A stretch of DNA of 64,000 nt, taken from positions 1,302,001-1,366,000 of the forward strand of contig NZ_CP075691.1 of assembly GCF_020026305.1 (NCBI RefSeq). Reading direction: 5' to 3'. This document shows, piece by piece, positions 30,664 through 40,202 of the stretch. Position 1 is the first letter of the stretch; each line of letters opens with the position of its first letter. Source of the DNA: Streptomyces sp. 135. GTDB taxonomy: Bacteria; Actinomycetota; Actinomycetes; Streptomycetales; Streptomycetaceae. A program made the translations under genes and the position numbers. The notes under the pieces are model-generated. The model was not told where the DNA came from and ran no database searches. It worked only from the letters and a program-made list of their open reading frames with translations.

Positions 30664-31104
30664 TCAGACCTGCGGCGGGCGGGCCTCGTAGGGCGTGGAG
30701 AGCACGACGGTCGTCCGCGTGGAGACGCCGGCGAGCGCGCGCAGACGGCTCAGCAGGTGCTCCAGTTCCAGTGGGGTGGCGACGCGGACCTTGAGGATGT
30801 AGTTCTCGTCCCCCGCGACGCTGTGGCACGCCTCGATCTCCGGAACGCCGGCGAGGCGTTCGGCGATGTCGTCCGGTGCGCTGGGGTCGAACGGCTTCAC
30901 CGAGATGAAGGCCGTGAGGGGCAGCCCCACGGCCTCGGGGTCGACGACCGCGGCATAGCCACGAATGACTCCGCGCTGCTCAAGGCGGCGCACCCGCTGA
31001 TGCACGGCTGACGTGGACAGGCCCGTGGCCTTGCCCAGGTCGGTGTAGCTCATCCGCCCGTCCTTGACGAGCAGCTGCACGATCTGTCGGTCCAGCTCCT
31101 CCAT
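30664..31104 (-). CDS. Lrp/AsnC-family transcriptional regulator
   Basis: 146 residues. An N-terminal helix-turn-helix (DRQIVQLLVKDGRMSYTDLGKATGLSTSAVHQRVRRLEQRGVI, residues 4-47) is followed by a RAM ligand domain (about 62-140) with GDENYILKVRV. It should respond to an amino acid. Genes of this family usually control a neighbour; the amidohydrolase downstream and the Cys-rich gene upstream are the candidates. Confidence 0.93.
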   Translation of the reverse strand: MEELDRQIVQLLVKDGRMSYTDLGKATGLSTSAVHQRVRRLEQRGVIRGYAAVVDPEAVGLPLTAFISVKPFDPSAPDDIAERLAGVPEIEACHSVAGDENYILKVRVATPLELEHLLSRLRALAGVSTRTTVVLSTPYEARPPQV

Positions 31105-31315
31105 GCGCCGAACCTACAGGGCTCTTGATCCTTGCGGATACCTGAGCGCCCGAAGGACTCGCGCGCCGGGGCAACTCCCTCGGGCATGTGACGAACACCA
31201 CACTGCTGTGACCGTGTCCGATGGGATGCCACGATTACCCCTACGACGGGACGGGAAGTGCTTGCTGTGGTCGAGGCCGCAGCGCCTTGTCGGCCCACCC
31301 AAGGGGGAGAGTCCC

Positions 31316-31744
31316 ATGCAGAATTTGAAGCGCCCCGGCAGGTCCACTCGCGCCAAGCAGCAGCAGGTCGCCGAGCCCGAGCCGGAGGGTGTCGAACCGG
31401 CTGACGCCCTTCTCGACGCCTACGACACCTTTGAGATGTACCGCGTGAACTGCCCCGACTGCGGGCAGCCGATCGCGCTCCTCGCCGACGAGGACGTCCT
31501 GCCCGAGCACGCGCTGTGCCCCACTCCGTGGAACCCGTTCGGGCTCACGGTCTGTGCCGGCACGGGCCGCGCGGCCACGGACGCCACGCCCACCGACGAG
31601 TCGATGGAGATTCAGGAGCAGGACACCGCCCTGCTGTTGACGCTCCCTCAGGGACTCGACTGGCGGACGCAGCCGTTCTCGCACGTGGGCGGTCCCGGGT
31701 CACGCCCGTTGCGCGCGCCCCAACAGCAGCGGCCCGCCGCCTGA
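31316..31744 (+). CDS. conserved actinobacterial protein with CPDCG motif, function unknown
   Basis: 142 residues from the ATG at 31316 with GGGGGAGA upstream. The middle contains a zinc-ribbon-like half motif, VNCPDCGQPIALLADEDVLPEHALCPTP (about residues 44-71), and a further Cys at CAGTG. The ends are low-complexity. It looks soluble. I do not recognise a function. It ends one base before the convergent phosphotransferase gene. Confidence 0.75.
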   Translation: MQNLKRPGRSTRAKQQQVAEPEPEGVEPADALLDAYDTFEMYRVNCPDCGQPIALLADEDVLPEHALCPTPWNPFGLTVCAGTGRAATDATPTDESMEIQEQDTALLLTLPQGLDWRTQPFSHVGGPGSRPLRAPQQQRPAA

Positions 31745-31745
31745 T

Positions 31746-32846
31746 TCACCAGTAGCTGCCCTGCACCATGGCCGCGAGGCTGCCGTGGTGCAGGATCAGC
31801 GTGTCCGTGTCCTGTGGCGCACCGGGCGCGGCGGCTTCGCCGAAGTGGACCTGGCGGTAGGCGACGCGCAGCATGACGATCGCGTGCCGCAGCGCCGCGT
31901 ACAGCGTGTAGAAGTCCATGGCGTGCGGGGGGTGCCCGGTGAGCCGGGCGTACGTGTCCTCGACGCGGTCCCGGCGCAGGAAGTCCGGCAGCCCCGGCTG
32001 GCCGAAGCTCACCGTCAGGTCCTGGAAGAAGCGGTGCAAGTAGATCATCCAGCCGAGGTCGACCTCGCGCGGGGCGAGCGCCGCCATCTCCCAGTCGAGG
32101 ACGGCCGCGGGTTCGAAGCCGTCGTAGACGATGTTGCCGATGCGTGCGTCGCCCCAGTTCAGGACGGGTTCGCCGGCGGTGTCCGGCCACAGCTCTTCGA
32201 GGCGGTCGAAGGCGCGCTCGATCAGGGGTGAGCGGGGCAGTCCGCTCACCACCCATGCGTAGTAAGCGCGTTGGGTCTCGACGTGGCGGCGCAGCGGGCT
32301 GCCCTTGCCGGGCAGCGCGAGGAAGGCCGCCTCGTCCGCCGGGACTTGGTCGTGCAGCCGGGCCACCACGGCGACCGAGGCCTCCTCCAGGTGTGCGCGT
32401 TCGGCGTCGGTGGCGGCGTGCAGCCAGTTCCCCTCGTACGTGTAGGGCATGACGTCCGGCGGTACGCGGCCCTCGACCCGCTCCATGACGAAGAAGGGCG
32501 CGCCCAGCGGTCCGGGGTCCTCTTCCAGCCACAGGACACGCGGCACCGGCAGGTCGGTGCGCTCGGTGACGAGCCGCATGGTGCGGTACTGGCGCGGCAT
32601 GTCGTAGACGGGGAAGATCGTGTATGCCGCCGGGTCGGCCGCGAGGCGCAACGCGCAGCCCCGCAAGGGTGGTTCGGGGTGCTCGACGGTGAAGAGCAGG
32701 GTCTCGCTGGACATGCCGTTGGACTCCGGGACGCTCACGTCGACCGCCTTGGCGCCGGGCAGCCGGGTGTCGAGCCAGGCCGTGAGGCGGCGGGCGAGTT
32801 CTTCCGGGTCGCGGGTGGTGGTGCGGGGGCGGGGTGCCGATGCCAT
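31746..32846 (-). CDS. phosphotransferase of the APH / ACAD10-like family
   Basis: 366 residues. Aminoglycoside-phosphotransferase-like kinase fold: nucleotide-site FFVMERVEGRVPPDVMP, catalytic-loop NWGDARIGNIVYDGFEPAAVLDWEMAALAPREVDLGW (Asp residues for catalysis and Mg). Close relatives pair with acyl-CoA dehydrogenases and phosphorylate hydroxy-fatty acyl groups, and an acyl-CoA dehydrogenase is encoded nearby at 34945-36117. It is downstream of, and 33 bases from, a gene of unknown function on the same strand. Antibiotic resistance is unlikely. Confidence 0.85.
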   Translation of the reverse strand: MASAPRPRTTTRDPEELARRLTAWLDTRLPGAKAVDVSVPESNGMSSETLLFTVEHPEPPLRGCALRLAADPAAYTIFPVYDMPRQYRTMRLVTERTDLPVPRVLWLEEDPGPLGAPFFVMERVEGRVPPDVMPYTYEGNWLHAATDAERAHLEEASVAVVARLHDQVPADEAAFLALPGKGSPLRRHVETQRAYYAWVVSGLPRSPLIERAFDRLEELWPDTAGEPVLNWGDARIGNIVYDGFEPAAVLDWEMAALAPREVDLGWMIYLHRFFQDLTVSFGQPGLPDFLRRDRVEDTYARLTGHPPHAMDFYTLYAALRHAIVMLRVAYRQVHFGEAAAPGAPQDTDTLILHHGSLAAMVQGSYW

Positions 32847-32879
32847 GTCCGTGCTCCTTCGTCGAACCGGCGGCGGCCT

Positions 32880-34007
32880 TCAGGGCGCCACGGAGTCGAA
32901 ACCGGTGAACCCGCTCGGGTCGTGGCGGCCGAAGCTGCCGTGCTCGAAGATGCCGTGGCCCGTGCGGCAGCCCAGGGTGAAGCGCGCGGCGTGGTCGATG
33001 ACGCCGTACGCGGCCAGCGGATGGGCCGCGGGGTCGGAGAGGTCGTAGACGCGGCGGTCGGTCCAGCCGCGGCCTCGCCAGGTGCCGTGCTGCCAGTCGT
33101 CGGCGGGCGGGTAGCCCGCGCCGATGGCCAGGGGCAGCGAGGCGAGCACCTCGACGCCGAGTTCCAGGGGCTTGTGCCCGTCGGGGTCCGTGAGGTGGAT
33201 GACGGCGTGCTCGGGGTGGCGGGTGCCGGGGCGGTAGGCGATGTCGGCGCGGGGCCAGCCGAGTTGGCGGTCGCGGTGGCCCGGGCGGACGAGGGTGGCG
33301 TCGTTGAGGGTGCGGTAGCCGTCCGCGTCCTCCTGGACGACGACCATCAGGAAGCGGTCATCGAAACGCACCGGGCACCAGATCCAGTGGAAGCCCTCGG
33401 CGGCGAACTCCTCCTCCAGGCGCCCGCGTTCCTCCCCGGGGATGGGCCGCACGCCCCAGCTGCGGTCGCGGGTCGCGGTCCACTCCCCCGCCGTCACGGG
33501 GATCTCCTCGCCGCCCACGCGGATCGTCCCCGAGGGGCGGCCCGCCTGGACGAAACGGCGCCCTTCGAGGGTGAGCCGTCCGCCGCGGCGCTGGATGTGG
33601 TGCGGTTCCCAGAGCGCGGGGAAGTCGGCGTTCCAAGTGAGGTCGTACGACAGGGAGGCGGGGTCACCTGGGTCGGCGGCGCACTCCAGCCGCAGCCGGC
33701 GCAGCGGCTCGTCGACGGTGATGCGCAGAGGGCCGACCGCGAGGTCCGTCCGATCGTCGCCGAGGGCGTCGGCGGCGCGTACGGCGTGCAGCGTGTCGCC
33801 GGTGCGGAGGGTGGCGTACGCGTCGATGACTCCGGTGTTCGGATAGACGCCGAGGCCGAGGATCAGCAGGGCGTGGCCCTCGTGGTCGAAGAGGTGGAAG
33901 ATGCACCGGTCGTAGGCGTTGCGGTCGCCCGTCGCGACGTGCTTCATCGACAGGGGCACCTGGTGCACGGGGTACTCGTCGAGCGGTACCGGACGGTCGT
34001 CCTCCAC
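32880..34007 (-). CDS. conserved protein of unknown function, possibly calycin/AttH-like
   Basis: 375 residues from the GTG at 34007 (GGGAGG upstream). Beta-rich sequence with the recognisable WTATRDRSWGVRPI stretch and WIWCPVRFDDRFLMVVVQEDADG, which resemble lipid-binding AttH/hydroxyneurosporene-synthase-like beta barrels; this likeness is tentative. Co-transcribed with the phosphotransferase, so lipid or acyl-CoA metabolism is a fair guess. The open frame continues to 34895, but that part is low-complexity Pro/Arg sequence and not coding. Confidence 0.7.
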   Translation of the reverse strand: MEDDRPVPLDEYPVHQVPLSMKHVATGDRNAYDRCIFHLFDHEGHALLILGLGVYPNTGVIDAYATLRTGDTLHAVRAADALGDDRTDLAVGPLRITVDEPLRRLRLECAADPGDPASLSYDLTWNADFPALWEPHHIQRRGGRLTLEGRRFVQAGRPSGTIRVGGEEIPVTAGEWTATRDRSWGVRPIPGEERGRLEEEFAAEGFHWIWCPVRFDDRFLMVVVQEDADGYRTLNDATLVRPGHRDRQLGWPRADIAYRPGTRHPEHAVIHLTDPDGHKPLELGVEVLASLPLAIGAGYPPADDWQHGTWRGRGWTDRRVYDLSDPAAHPLAAYGVIDHAARFTLGCRTGHGIFEHGSFGRHDPSGFTGFDSVAP

Positions 34008-34046
34008 GGGAAACCTCCCTGGGCGCGCGGCAGTTCGGCGTCGAGT

Positions 34047-34059
34047 TGACGGTACGTCA
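34047..34059. promoter_or_regulatory. candidate operator upstream of the unknown-phosphotransferase operon
   Basis: TGACG-GTA-CGTCA, a perfect 5+3+5 palindrome 40 bases upstream of the GTG at 34007. The size and location fit a TetR-type repressor site. Confidence 0.5.
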
Positions 34060-34199
34060 GTTACTGGGCCGGAGCCATAGACGTGCGTGCGCGGCCGCGT
34101 CCGGGCGAGGCGGGCTTCGGGCGGGGCGGGGTGCTCCCGGGAGCGCGGGTGGCCCGTAGGCGTGGTGGCGTGACCGGTCGGAAGGGGCGGACGGGGGCC

Positions 34200-34345
34200 T
34201 GTGGGCGGGGTCGGCCCGGGCTGGACTGGACTGGGCCGGACCAAGCCGAGCCAGGCCGGACCGGGCCGGGTGCCTGCCGCGGGCTGGACCCACCCCGCAG
34301 ACCGGGCCGGACCGAGCCAGGCCAGACCAGGCCAGGTCGAGCCGA
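34200..34345. repeat. low-complexity tract of short GGACC/GGCC direct repeats
   Basis: A run of imperfect short units such as GGACTGGGCCGGACCAAGCC and GAGCCAGGCCGGACCGGGCC, all with a purine-rich/CC rhythm. It occupies the non-coding 600 bases between 34008 and 34607, in which I see no gene. Confidence 0.6.
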
Positions 34346-34607
34346 GCCCCGTGCTCCCCAACGAGTGCACGCCCCGAGCGCAGGGCAACGGGCCCAGCCC
34401 CGGGGGGCGCGCCGGGTCGTCCGCCGTGCGCACGCGTGCTTCGGGGCGCGCTACGTCAATCCCCGCGTGCTTCGGGCCGCTCCCGGGCGGCGCTCGCGCC
34501 CGGGGTGCGGGCGCGGCCCGGCCGCCGCCCCGACACGCGGATGCCATGAACTGACGCCCTAATCCGCGGGGCGGTGACTTCGGTGCCCGGGCGGGCGTTG
34601 GCCTGGC

Positions 34608-34982
34608 ATGACCCCCACGGACATGGGCCCGGCACACGTCCCCACCGGCCGTCGGCGGCGCACCCTGGTGATGGTGCCCGCCTCCGCAGAATCGGTTCCC
34701 CCGCGGGCTCAGCAGGCAGAGCCGCGTCAGCAGACGTACCAGCAACATGCGTACCAGCAACATGCGTACCAGCAGCCCCCGACGGCCCCCCGCCCGCAGC
34801 CGCCCCACCCGCAGCCCCATCTTCAGGACCCGCCGATCTACCGCGCCCTGATCCGTCACTGGATCGACCGCGGCCGGACGCTGCCCGGGCGCCACGACCC
34901 GGAGTGGGCCCGGCTGGTGGCGCCGCCCGTGCCCCGGAGTCAGTTCAGCGCGTCTCGGGACCCGCGAGGTGACGGGCGATGA
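34608..34982 (+). CDS. small Streptomyces protein of unknown function with YQQHA repeats
   Basis: 124 residues. The N-terminal half is disordered and contains an exact-looking 15-base coding repeat giving TYQQHAYQQHAYQQP (about residues 43-57). The C-terminal half is conserved-looking and charged: PPIYRALIRHWIDRGRTLPGRHDPEW. I recall similar C-terminal sequences in other Streptomyces but no function. Its 3' end overlaps the end of the convergent acyl-CoA dehydrogenase gene by 38 bases. Confidence 0.65.
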   Translation: MTPTDMGPAHVPTGRRRRTLVMVPASAESVPPRAQQAEPRQQTYQQHAYQQHAYQQPPTAPRPQPPHPQPHLQDPPIYRALIRHWIDRGRTLPGRHDPEWARLVAPPVPRSQFSASRDPRGDGR

Positions 34983-36117
34983 CCATGCGCTGGATCTGAT
35001 TGGTGCCCTCGACGATCTGGAGCACCTTCGCCTCGCGCATGAAGCGTTCCACGGGGAAGTCCGCCGTGTAGCCGTAGCCCCCGAGGACCTGCACGGCGTC
35101 CGTCGTCACCTTCATCGCGGCGTCCGTGCACAGCAGCTTGGCCATGGCCGCCTGCTTGGCGAACGGCCGGCCCGCGTCGCGCAGCCTGGCCGCCGCCAGA
35201 TAGAGCGCCCGGCCCGCCTCGATCTGCGTCGCCATGTCCACCAGCATGAAGCGCAACCCCTGGAAGTCCGCGATCGGCCGGCCGAACTGCCGCCGCTCGG
35301 TGGCGTACGCGAGCGCCTCGTCCAGCGCCGCCTGGGCCACACCGATGGCGCAGGCCGCGATGCCGAGCCGCCCCGAGTCGAGCGCCGAGAGCGCGATGGC
35401 GAAGCCCTGGCCCTCGTCCCCGATGCGGCGGGAGTCCGGGACGCGGACGCCGTCGAAATGGATCTGCGCGGTGGGCGAGCCCTTCATGCCCATCTTCTTC
35501 TCGGGCACCGCCGCGGTCAGCCCCTCGGCGTCGCCCGGCACCAGGAAGGCCGTGACGCCCCGGGCGCCCTCGCCGCCGGTGCGGGCCATGACGGTGTAGA
35601 AGTCGGCGACGCCGCCATGCGTGATCCAGGCCTTGGTGCCGTCGATGACCCAGTGGTCACCGTCCCGGACGGCCTTCGTGCGCAGGGAGGCGGCGTCCGA
35701 GCCCGACGCCGGCTCGGAGAGGCAGTACGCGCCGAGGAGGCCGCCGCCGAGCATGGCGGGCAGGTGTTCACCCTGCTGCTCCTTGGTGCCGTACCCGGCG
35801 AGCGCGTGGCAGGAGAGCGAGTGGACACTGACGCCGAGGCCGACGGTCAGGCGTGCGGCGGCGAGCTCCTCCAGGACCTGGAGGTAGACCTCGTAGGGCT
35901 GGTCGCCGCCGCCGAACTCGGAGTCGTACGGGAGACCGAGCAGTCCGGCCTCGGAGAGCAGCGTGAAGACCTCGCGCGGGAAGCGTCCGGCTTCCTCCTC
36001 CTGCGCCGCCCGCGGGACGATCTCGCGCTGGACGATGTCCCGGACGAGCGAGAGCAGATCCCTGGCCTCATCCGTCGGCAGCTGACGATCCACCGGCTGT
36101 GGGGCGTGGTCGGGCAT
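34945..36117 (-). CDS. acyl-CoA dehydrogenase
   Basis: 390 residues, normal length. Landmarks: AYCLSEPASGSDAASL (FAD site), VIDGTKAWITHGG, YATERRQFGRPIADFQGLRFMLVDM, and GGYGYTADFPVERFMREAKVLQIVEGTNQIQ with the likely catalytic Glu in VEGTNQIQ. It oxidises an acyl-CoA to the 2-enoyl-CoA and passes electrons to ETF. ATG start with GGGAGGAGAG upstream. No tightly linked partner on its strand. Confidence 0.95.
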   Translation of the reverse strand: MPDHAPQPVDRQLPTDEARDLLSLVRDIVQREIVPRAAQEEEAGRFPREVFTLLSEAGLLGLPYDSEFGGGDQPYEVYLQVLEELAAARLTVGLGVSVHSLSCHALAGYGTKEQQGEHLPAMLGGGLLGAYCLSEPASGSDAASLRTKAVRDGDHWVIDGTKAWITHGGVADFYTVMARTGGEGARGVTAFLVPGDAEGLTAAVPEKKMGMKGSPTAQIHFDGVRVPDSRRIGDEGQGFAIALSALDSGRLGIAACAIGVAQAALDEALAYATERRQFGRPIADFQGLRFMLVDMATQIEAGRALYLAAARLRDAGRPFAKQAAMAKLLCTDAAMKVTTDAVQVLGGYGYTADFPVERFMREAKVLQIVEGTNQIQRMVIARHLAGPETR

Positions 36118-36276
36118 GACGCTCTCCTCCCTGTCGGGCTACGGCGGACGCCCGCGCAGGGTGAGGCGGCGACGCCGGAAACGATGCCGAGCCAGGGTCT
36201 CCTTCCGGGTCACGGAAGCGGCTGACCAGCGGCTGCGGCGCGTTGAGTATGCCCGATCGGCGGCAGCCAGTCACTA

Positions 36277-36292
36277 GTTAACGACCGCTTAC
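36277..36292. promoter_or_regulatory. candidate TetR-type operator upstream of the acyl-CoA dehydrogenase gene
   Basis: GTTAACGACCGCTTAC, an imperfect inverted repeat (5 of 7 arm positions match) about 160 bases upstream of the acyl-CoA dehydrogenase start. Its form resembles sites of TetR regulators of fatty-acid genes. Low confidence. Confidence 0.35.
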
Positions 36293-36329
36293 TCGAAAGA
36301 TAGCCGGAGATCGCCGCGGGCGGCCGGAT

Positions 36330-36371
36330 TGGTCCGAACCATTGACCGCACTGGTCTAGTCCTCCTAGTGT
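36330..36371 (+). promoter_or_regulatory. chitinase-type promoter with paired 12-base repeats and DasR-like site
   Basis: TGGTCCGAACCA (36330-36341) and TGGTCTAGTCCT (36352-36363) are placed 22 bases apart and surround a TTGACC -35 box (36342-36347); TAGTGT (36366-36371) is a -10 at 18 bases spacing. Paired 12-bp repeats of the TGGTCCAGACCT type are established chitin-control elements of Streptomyces chitinase genes. ACTGGTCTAGTCC also matches most of the DasR consensus. Confidence 0.85.
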
Positions 36372-36485
36372 TCCATTGAACGACTTACCGCGTTCATGCC
36401 AAAGGTTCACGGCACAGCACATCCGCGGGTCCCCAGCAGCAACCCCCGTCCCCCGCGCCTCACTGGTTTCCCCCCACGAGGAGAC

Positions 36486-37733
<1,248 letters not shown>

Positions 37734-37752
37734 CGTACGCGGCACGTGCGTT

Positions 37753-37780
37753 GGGGCGGGAGCCGGTCGGCTCCCGCCCC
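37753..37780. terminator. bidirectional hairpin terminator between chitinase 1 and tetR
   Basis: Perfect 12-base arms GGGGCGGGAGCC / GGCTCCCGCCCC around GGTC, followed by TTCG. Located between two convergent genes, 20 and 17 bases from their stops. Confidence 0.88.
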
Positions 37781-37796
37781 TTCGCGCGCAGCCGCC

Positions 37797-38420
37797 TCAG
37801 GGCCGCGAAGGCGCCGGGAACGACGGCTCGAAGTCCTCGATGACGCGCAGCGTGTCCCCGAGGGTGCGCACGAGGAGGGCGCAGACCCGCTCGCGCGCCA
37901 GACCGCGGTGCCCGACCCAGTCGAGCGTGATGCCCTCGACGCTGCACAGCCAGCCGAGCAGCGCGGTGCGGGCGAGACACGGGATGTCGGCGCGGCCGTA
38001 CGTCCCCTCGGCGATCGTCTTGATCATCGCCTCGCGCACGCCGTCGCGGATGGCGTGTACCTCGGCGTCGAAGCCGACTCCCCCGCTGATGATCGCCCGG
38101 TAGGCGGCCTGGTGGTGCTCGGCATAGCGCAGATAGCCGTCGATGGTGCGCTGCACGCGCTCCACAGGCGGCAGGTCGTCGTGCCGTCCGGCGCGCGCGA
38201 CCAGGTCGGCGACGGAGTCCTCGATGATCGCGAGGTAGTAGCCGCGCTTGGACTTGAAGTAGTAGTAGATCAGCCCTTTGGCGACGCCCGCCTGCTTCGC
38301 GATGTCGTCCATCGACAGGGCGTCGTAGGACCTGTCGGCGAACAGCTTCCGGCCGATGGTGATGAGTTCGGCGCGGCGAGCCGCGGAACGGTCGGTACCG
38401 CGCTGTTGACTATTATTCAA
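37797..38420 (-). CDS. TetR-family transcriptional regulator
   Basis: About 207 residues from a TTG at 38420 (LNNSQQRGTDRSAARRAELI); an ATG at 38507 is in frame but adds sequence with no regulator-like content. The HTH is LSMDDIAKQAGVAKGLIYYYFKSKRGYYLAI. The C-terminal domain (helical) would bind an unknown ligand. It is divergent from the DUF6230 gene, with the 23-base tandem repeats between them, and may control that operon. Confidence 0.88.
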   Translation of the reverse strand: MNNSQQRGTDRSAARRAELITIGRKLFADRSYDALSMDDIAKQAGVAKGLIYYYFKSKRGYYLAIIEDSVADLVARAGRHDDLPPVERVQRTIDGYLRYAEHHQAAYRAIISGGVGFDAEVHAIRDGVREAMIKTIAEGTYGRADIPCLARTALLGWLCSVEGITLDWVGHRGLARERVCALLVRTLGDTLRVIEDFEPSFPAPSRP

Positions 38421-38518
38421 TTTCGGCCCTAGTCTCCAACTGCCGTGGGATGTCCGCAGTATGGCAGAGCGGTGCCACCTGCCGACCGGCTCCCGACGGC
38501 GCTTCACGCACTCCCCTT

Positions 38519-38587
38519 ACGCACGCTTGACGACGCGGAACACGCACGTTTGACGACGCGGAACACGCACGTTTGACGACGCGGAAC
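38519..38587. repeat. three near-identical 23-base tandem repeats upstream of the DUF6230 gene
   Basis: Units at 38519-38541, 38542-38564 and 38565-38587. Units two and three are identical and unit one differs by a single base (C for T in the core). Core of each: GTTTGACGACGCGGAAC. They lie in the tetR-DUF6230 intergenic region, ending 19 bases before the DUF6230 start codon and overlapping its probable leader, so a regulatory role is likely. Confidence 0.9.
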
Positions 38588-38606
38588 GACGTACGGGAGG
38601 AAGACA

Positions 38607-39221
38607 GTGGGCGCTAGCCGCAACGCGTTACGCGAGGGCAGGACCTCCTGGAGGAAGACGGCCGTGGTGGCCATGCCGGCCGTGCTGGCCGTCGGCGTGA
38701 TGGCGTCCGTGATGGCCGAGGGCGCGCTCGCCGCGTCCTTCGCCGTCTCGGGCACCAGCTTCCAGGTCTCCTCGGGCAAGCTGACGAGCGAGGGCCTGTC
38801 CTCGTACGTCCAGACGGACCGGGACATCGACGGCAAGGGGCACCCGGTGGCGCTCCTCGGGATCGGGGACGCGACCCTGTCCGACATCTGTCAGGCCGCC
38901 GAGGTGAAGACCCCGGTCGGCACGGTCGTCTTCAAGCTGACCGCGGGCGGCGACGCGGGCAACGTCACCGCGAGCAACCTCGTCATCGACGGCGAGGACC
39001 TGGTGGGCGACGCCCGCTTCGGCACCGCGCAGATCGGCCGGGACGCCTCGACGCTGGACGAGGTGCCCGGGGTCAAGGGCGAGCGGGGCAAGTTCGGGCT
39101 CCAGGCCGGGGACATCACGGTCTCCGGGGTGAAGTCCCACGCCTGGTCGGCGACGGGCGGGAACTTCCGGCTCAAGGGCATGCGGGTCGACGTCAGCCTC
39201 GGCGGCAAGAAGTGCTTCTGA
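38607..39221 (+). CDS. DUF6230 family secreted/membrane-anchored protein
   Basis: 204 residues, GTG with GGGAGGAAG upstream. An N-terminal hydrophobic segment after a basic stretch (VVAMPAVLAVGVMASVMAEGALA, about 19-41) suggests a signal peptide or anchor; the rest is a beta-rich extracellular domain (SFAVSGTSFQVSSGKL...). Single Cys pair (C97-like and the C-terminal KKCF). The family is common in Streptomyces, sometimes mislabelled cholesterol esterase; no function is established. It is the first gene of a three-gene set. Confidence 0.88.
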   Translation: MGASRNALREGRTSWRKTAVVAMPAVLAVGVMASVMAEGALAASFAVSGTSFQVSSGKLTSEGLSSYVQTDRDIDGKGHPVALLGIGDATLSDICQAAEVKTPVGTVVFKLTAGGDAGNVTASNLVIDGEDLVGDARFGTAQIGRDASTLDEVPGVKGERGKFGLQAGDITVSGVKSHAWSATGGNFRLKGMRVDVSLGGKKCF

Positions 39222-40192
39222 CCGGCGGCGGCAGAGGTGGCGTCAGACCCTTCCGCAAGGACGGCGGCGGCCCCCTCGACCGGCGGCTGCCCTGGCCCCG
39301 GCAGCGGCGGGTGCTGCGCAGGTGGCGGCGTACGCGGCCGTTCTGGGGCGGCCTGCTGCTGCTCCTCGGCGGCGCCGAACTGCTGCTGGTGCCGCTCTCG
39401 CCGCTGACGGTCCTGGTGAGCCTCGGGCTCGGCGGGATCGCGGCCCTCGGCATCGGGATCGCGCTGGTGGTGGCGGGGCTCTTCCTGTGGTTCCTGCCGC
39501 ACACGCACCACTATGTGAGCGTCAACGCCCTGATCCTCTCGGTGCTGTCGTTCGCCGCCACCAACCTCGGCGGGTTCCTCGTCGGCATGCTCCTGGGGAT
39601 CGCCGGCAGCGCCATGGGCTTCGGGTGGACGCCGGTGCCCGAGGATGCCGAGGAGGATCCGGCGCCGCCGAGGGTCCGGGACGGGCAGGGCACCCGGACG
39701 CTCGCCGTGCTGCTGCCGGTCGTGATCGTCGCGGGGATCGTGAACGGAAGCCCGGCCAGGGCGGCTCCCGCCGCCGGGACGCTCGTGGCGGCCAGGACGC
39801 CGCCGACCATCACCACCACGCTCTTCGCCCCGCAGGGCTTCATCGTGGCGGGCGTCAAGGAGATCCCGACGGCGGACGGCCCGCTGAAGGTCATGGTGCT
39901 CCGGATGAAGGCCGCCTCGCTCACCGACTACGAGCTGACGACGCGGGACGGAGGCGAGGAACTCGCCCTGGGCGCCGACACCCTGGACCTGAGCGGCTCG
40001 GTCACGCTGTATCTGACCAAGTTCAAGGGGTGCGTCGAGGGCCTGCTCTGTCTGACCTTCACCCCCGACAGGCTGCCGGTGCCGCCCCTCGTACCGCCGT
40101 TCGTCTTCATGACGGACGTCAGCGCCGAACAGGCCCTGGTCACCTCGGACTCCATCGTGGCGGGCGGGCTCTCCCTGAAGGCCTCGGCGTGA
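39212..40192 (+). CDS. DUF6114 family membrane protein
   Basis: 326 residues from the GTG at 39212, which overlaps the DUF6230 stop by ten bases; a GTG at 39311 is an alternative. Four membrane helices lie in the first half (WGGLLLLLGGAELLLVPLS; LVSLGLGGIAALGIGIAL; ALILSVLSFAATNLGG). A hydrophobic segment at TLAVLLPVVIVAGIVNGSP is followed by an exported domain resembling the DUF6230 domain. Function unknown; probably a partner of the upstream protein. Confidence 0.86.
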   Translation: MLLTGGGRGGVRPFRKDGGGPLDRRLPWPRQRRVLRRWRRTRPFWGGLLLLLGGAELLLVPLSPLTVLVSLGLGGIAALGIGIALVVAGLFLWFLPHTHHYVSVNALILSVLSFAATNLGGFLVGMLLGIAGSAMGFGWTPVPEDAEEDPAPPRVRDGQGTRTLAVLLPVVIVAGIVNGSPARAAPAAGTLVAARTPPTITTTLFAPQGFIVAGVKEIPTADGPLKVMVLRMKAASLTDYELTTRDGGEELALGADTLDLSGSVTLYLTKFKGCVEGLLCLTFTPDRLPVPPLVPPFVFMTDVSAEQALVTSDSIVAGGLSLKASA

Positions 40193-40202
40193 GGGGCGTG
40201 GT

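Noticed and set aside
31746-32846. Aminoglycoside resistance gene
   Set aside because: The APH fold is shared, but sequence and context (acyl-CoA dehydrogenase nearby) fit the ACAD10-like kinase group.
32880-34895. Extension of the unknown 375-residue gene to 671 residues
   Set aside because: The added N-terminus is low-complexity Pro/Arg/Gly from the repeat tract, and a well-spaced GGGAGG marks the GTG at 34007.
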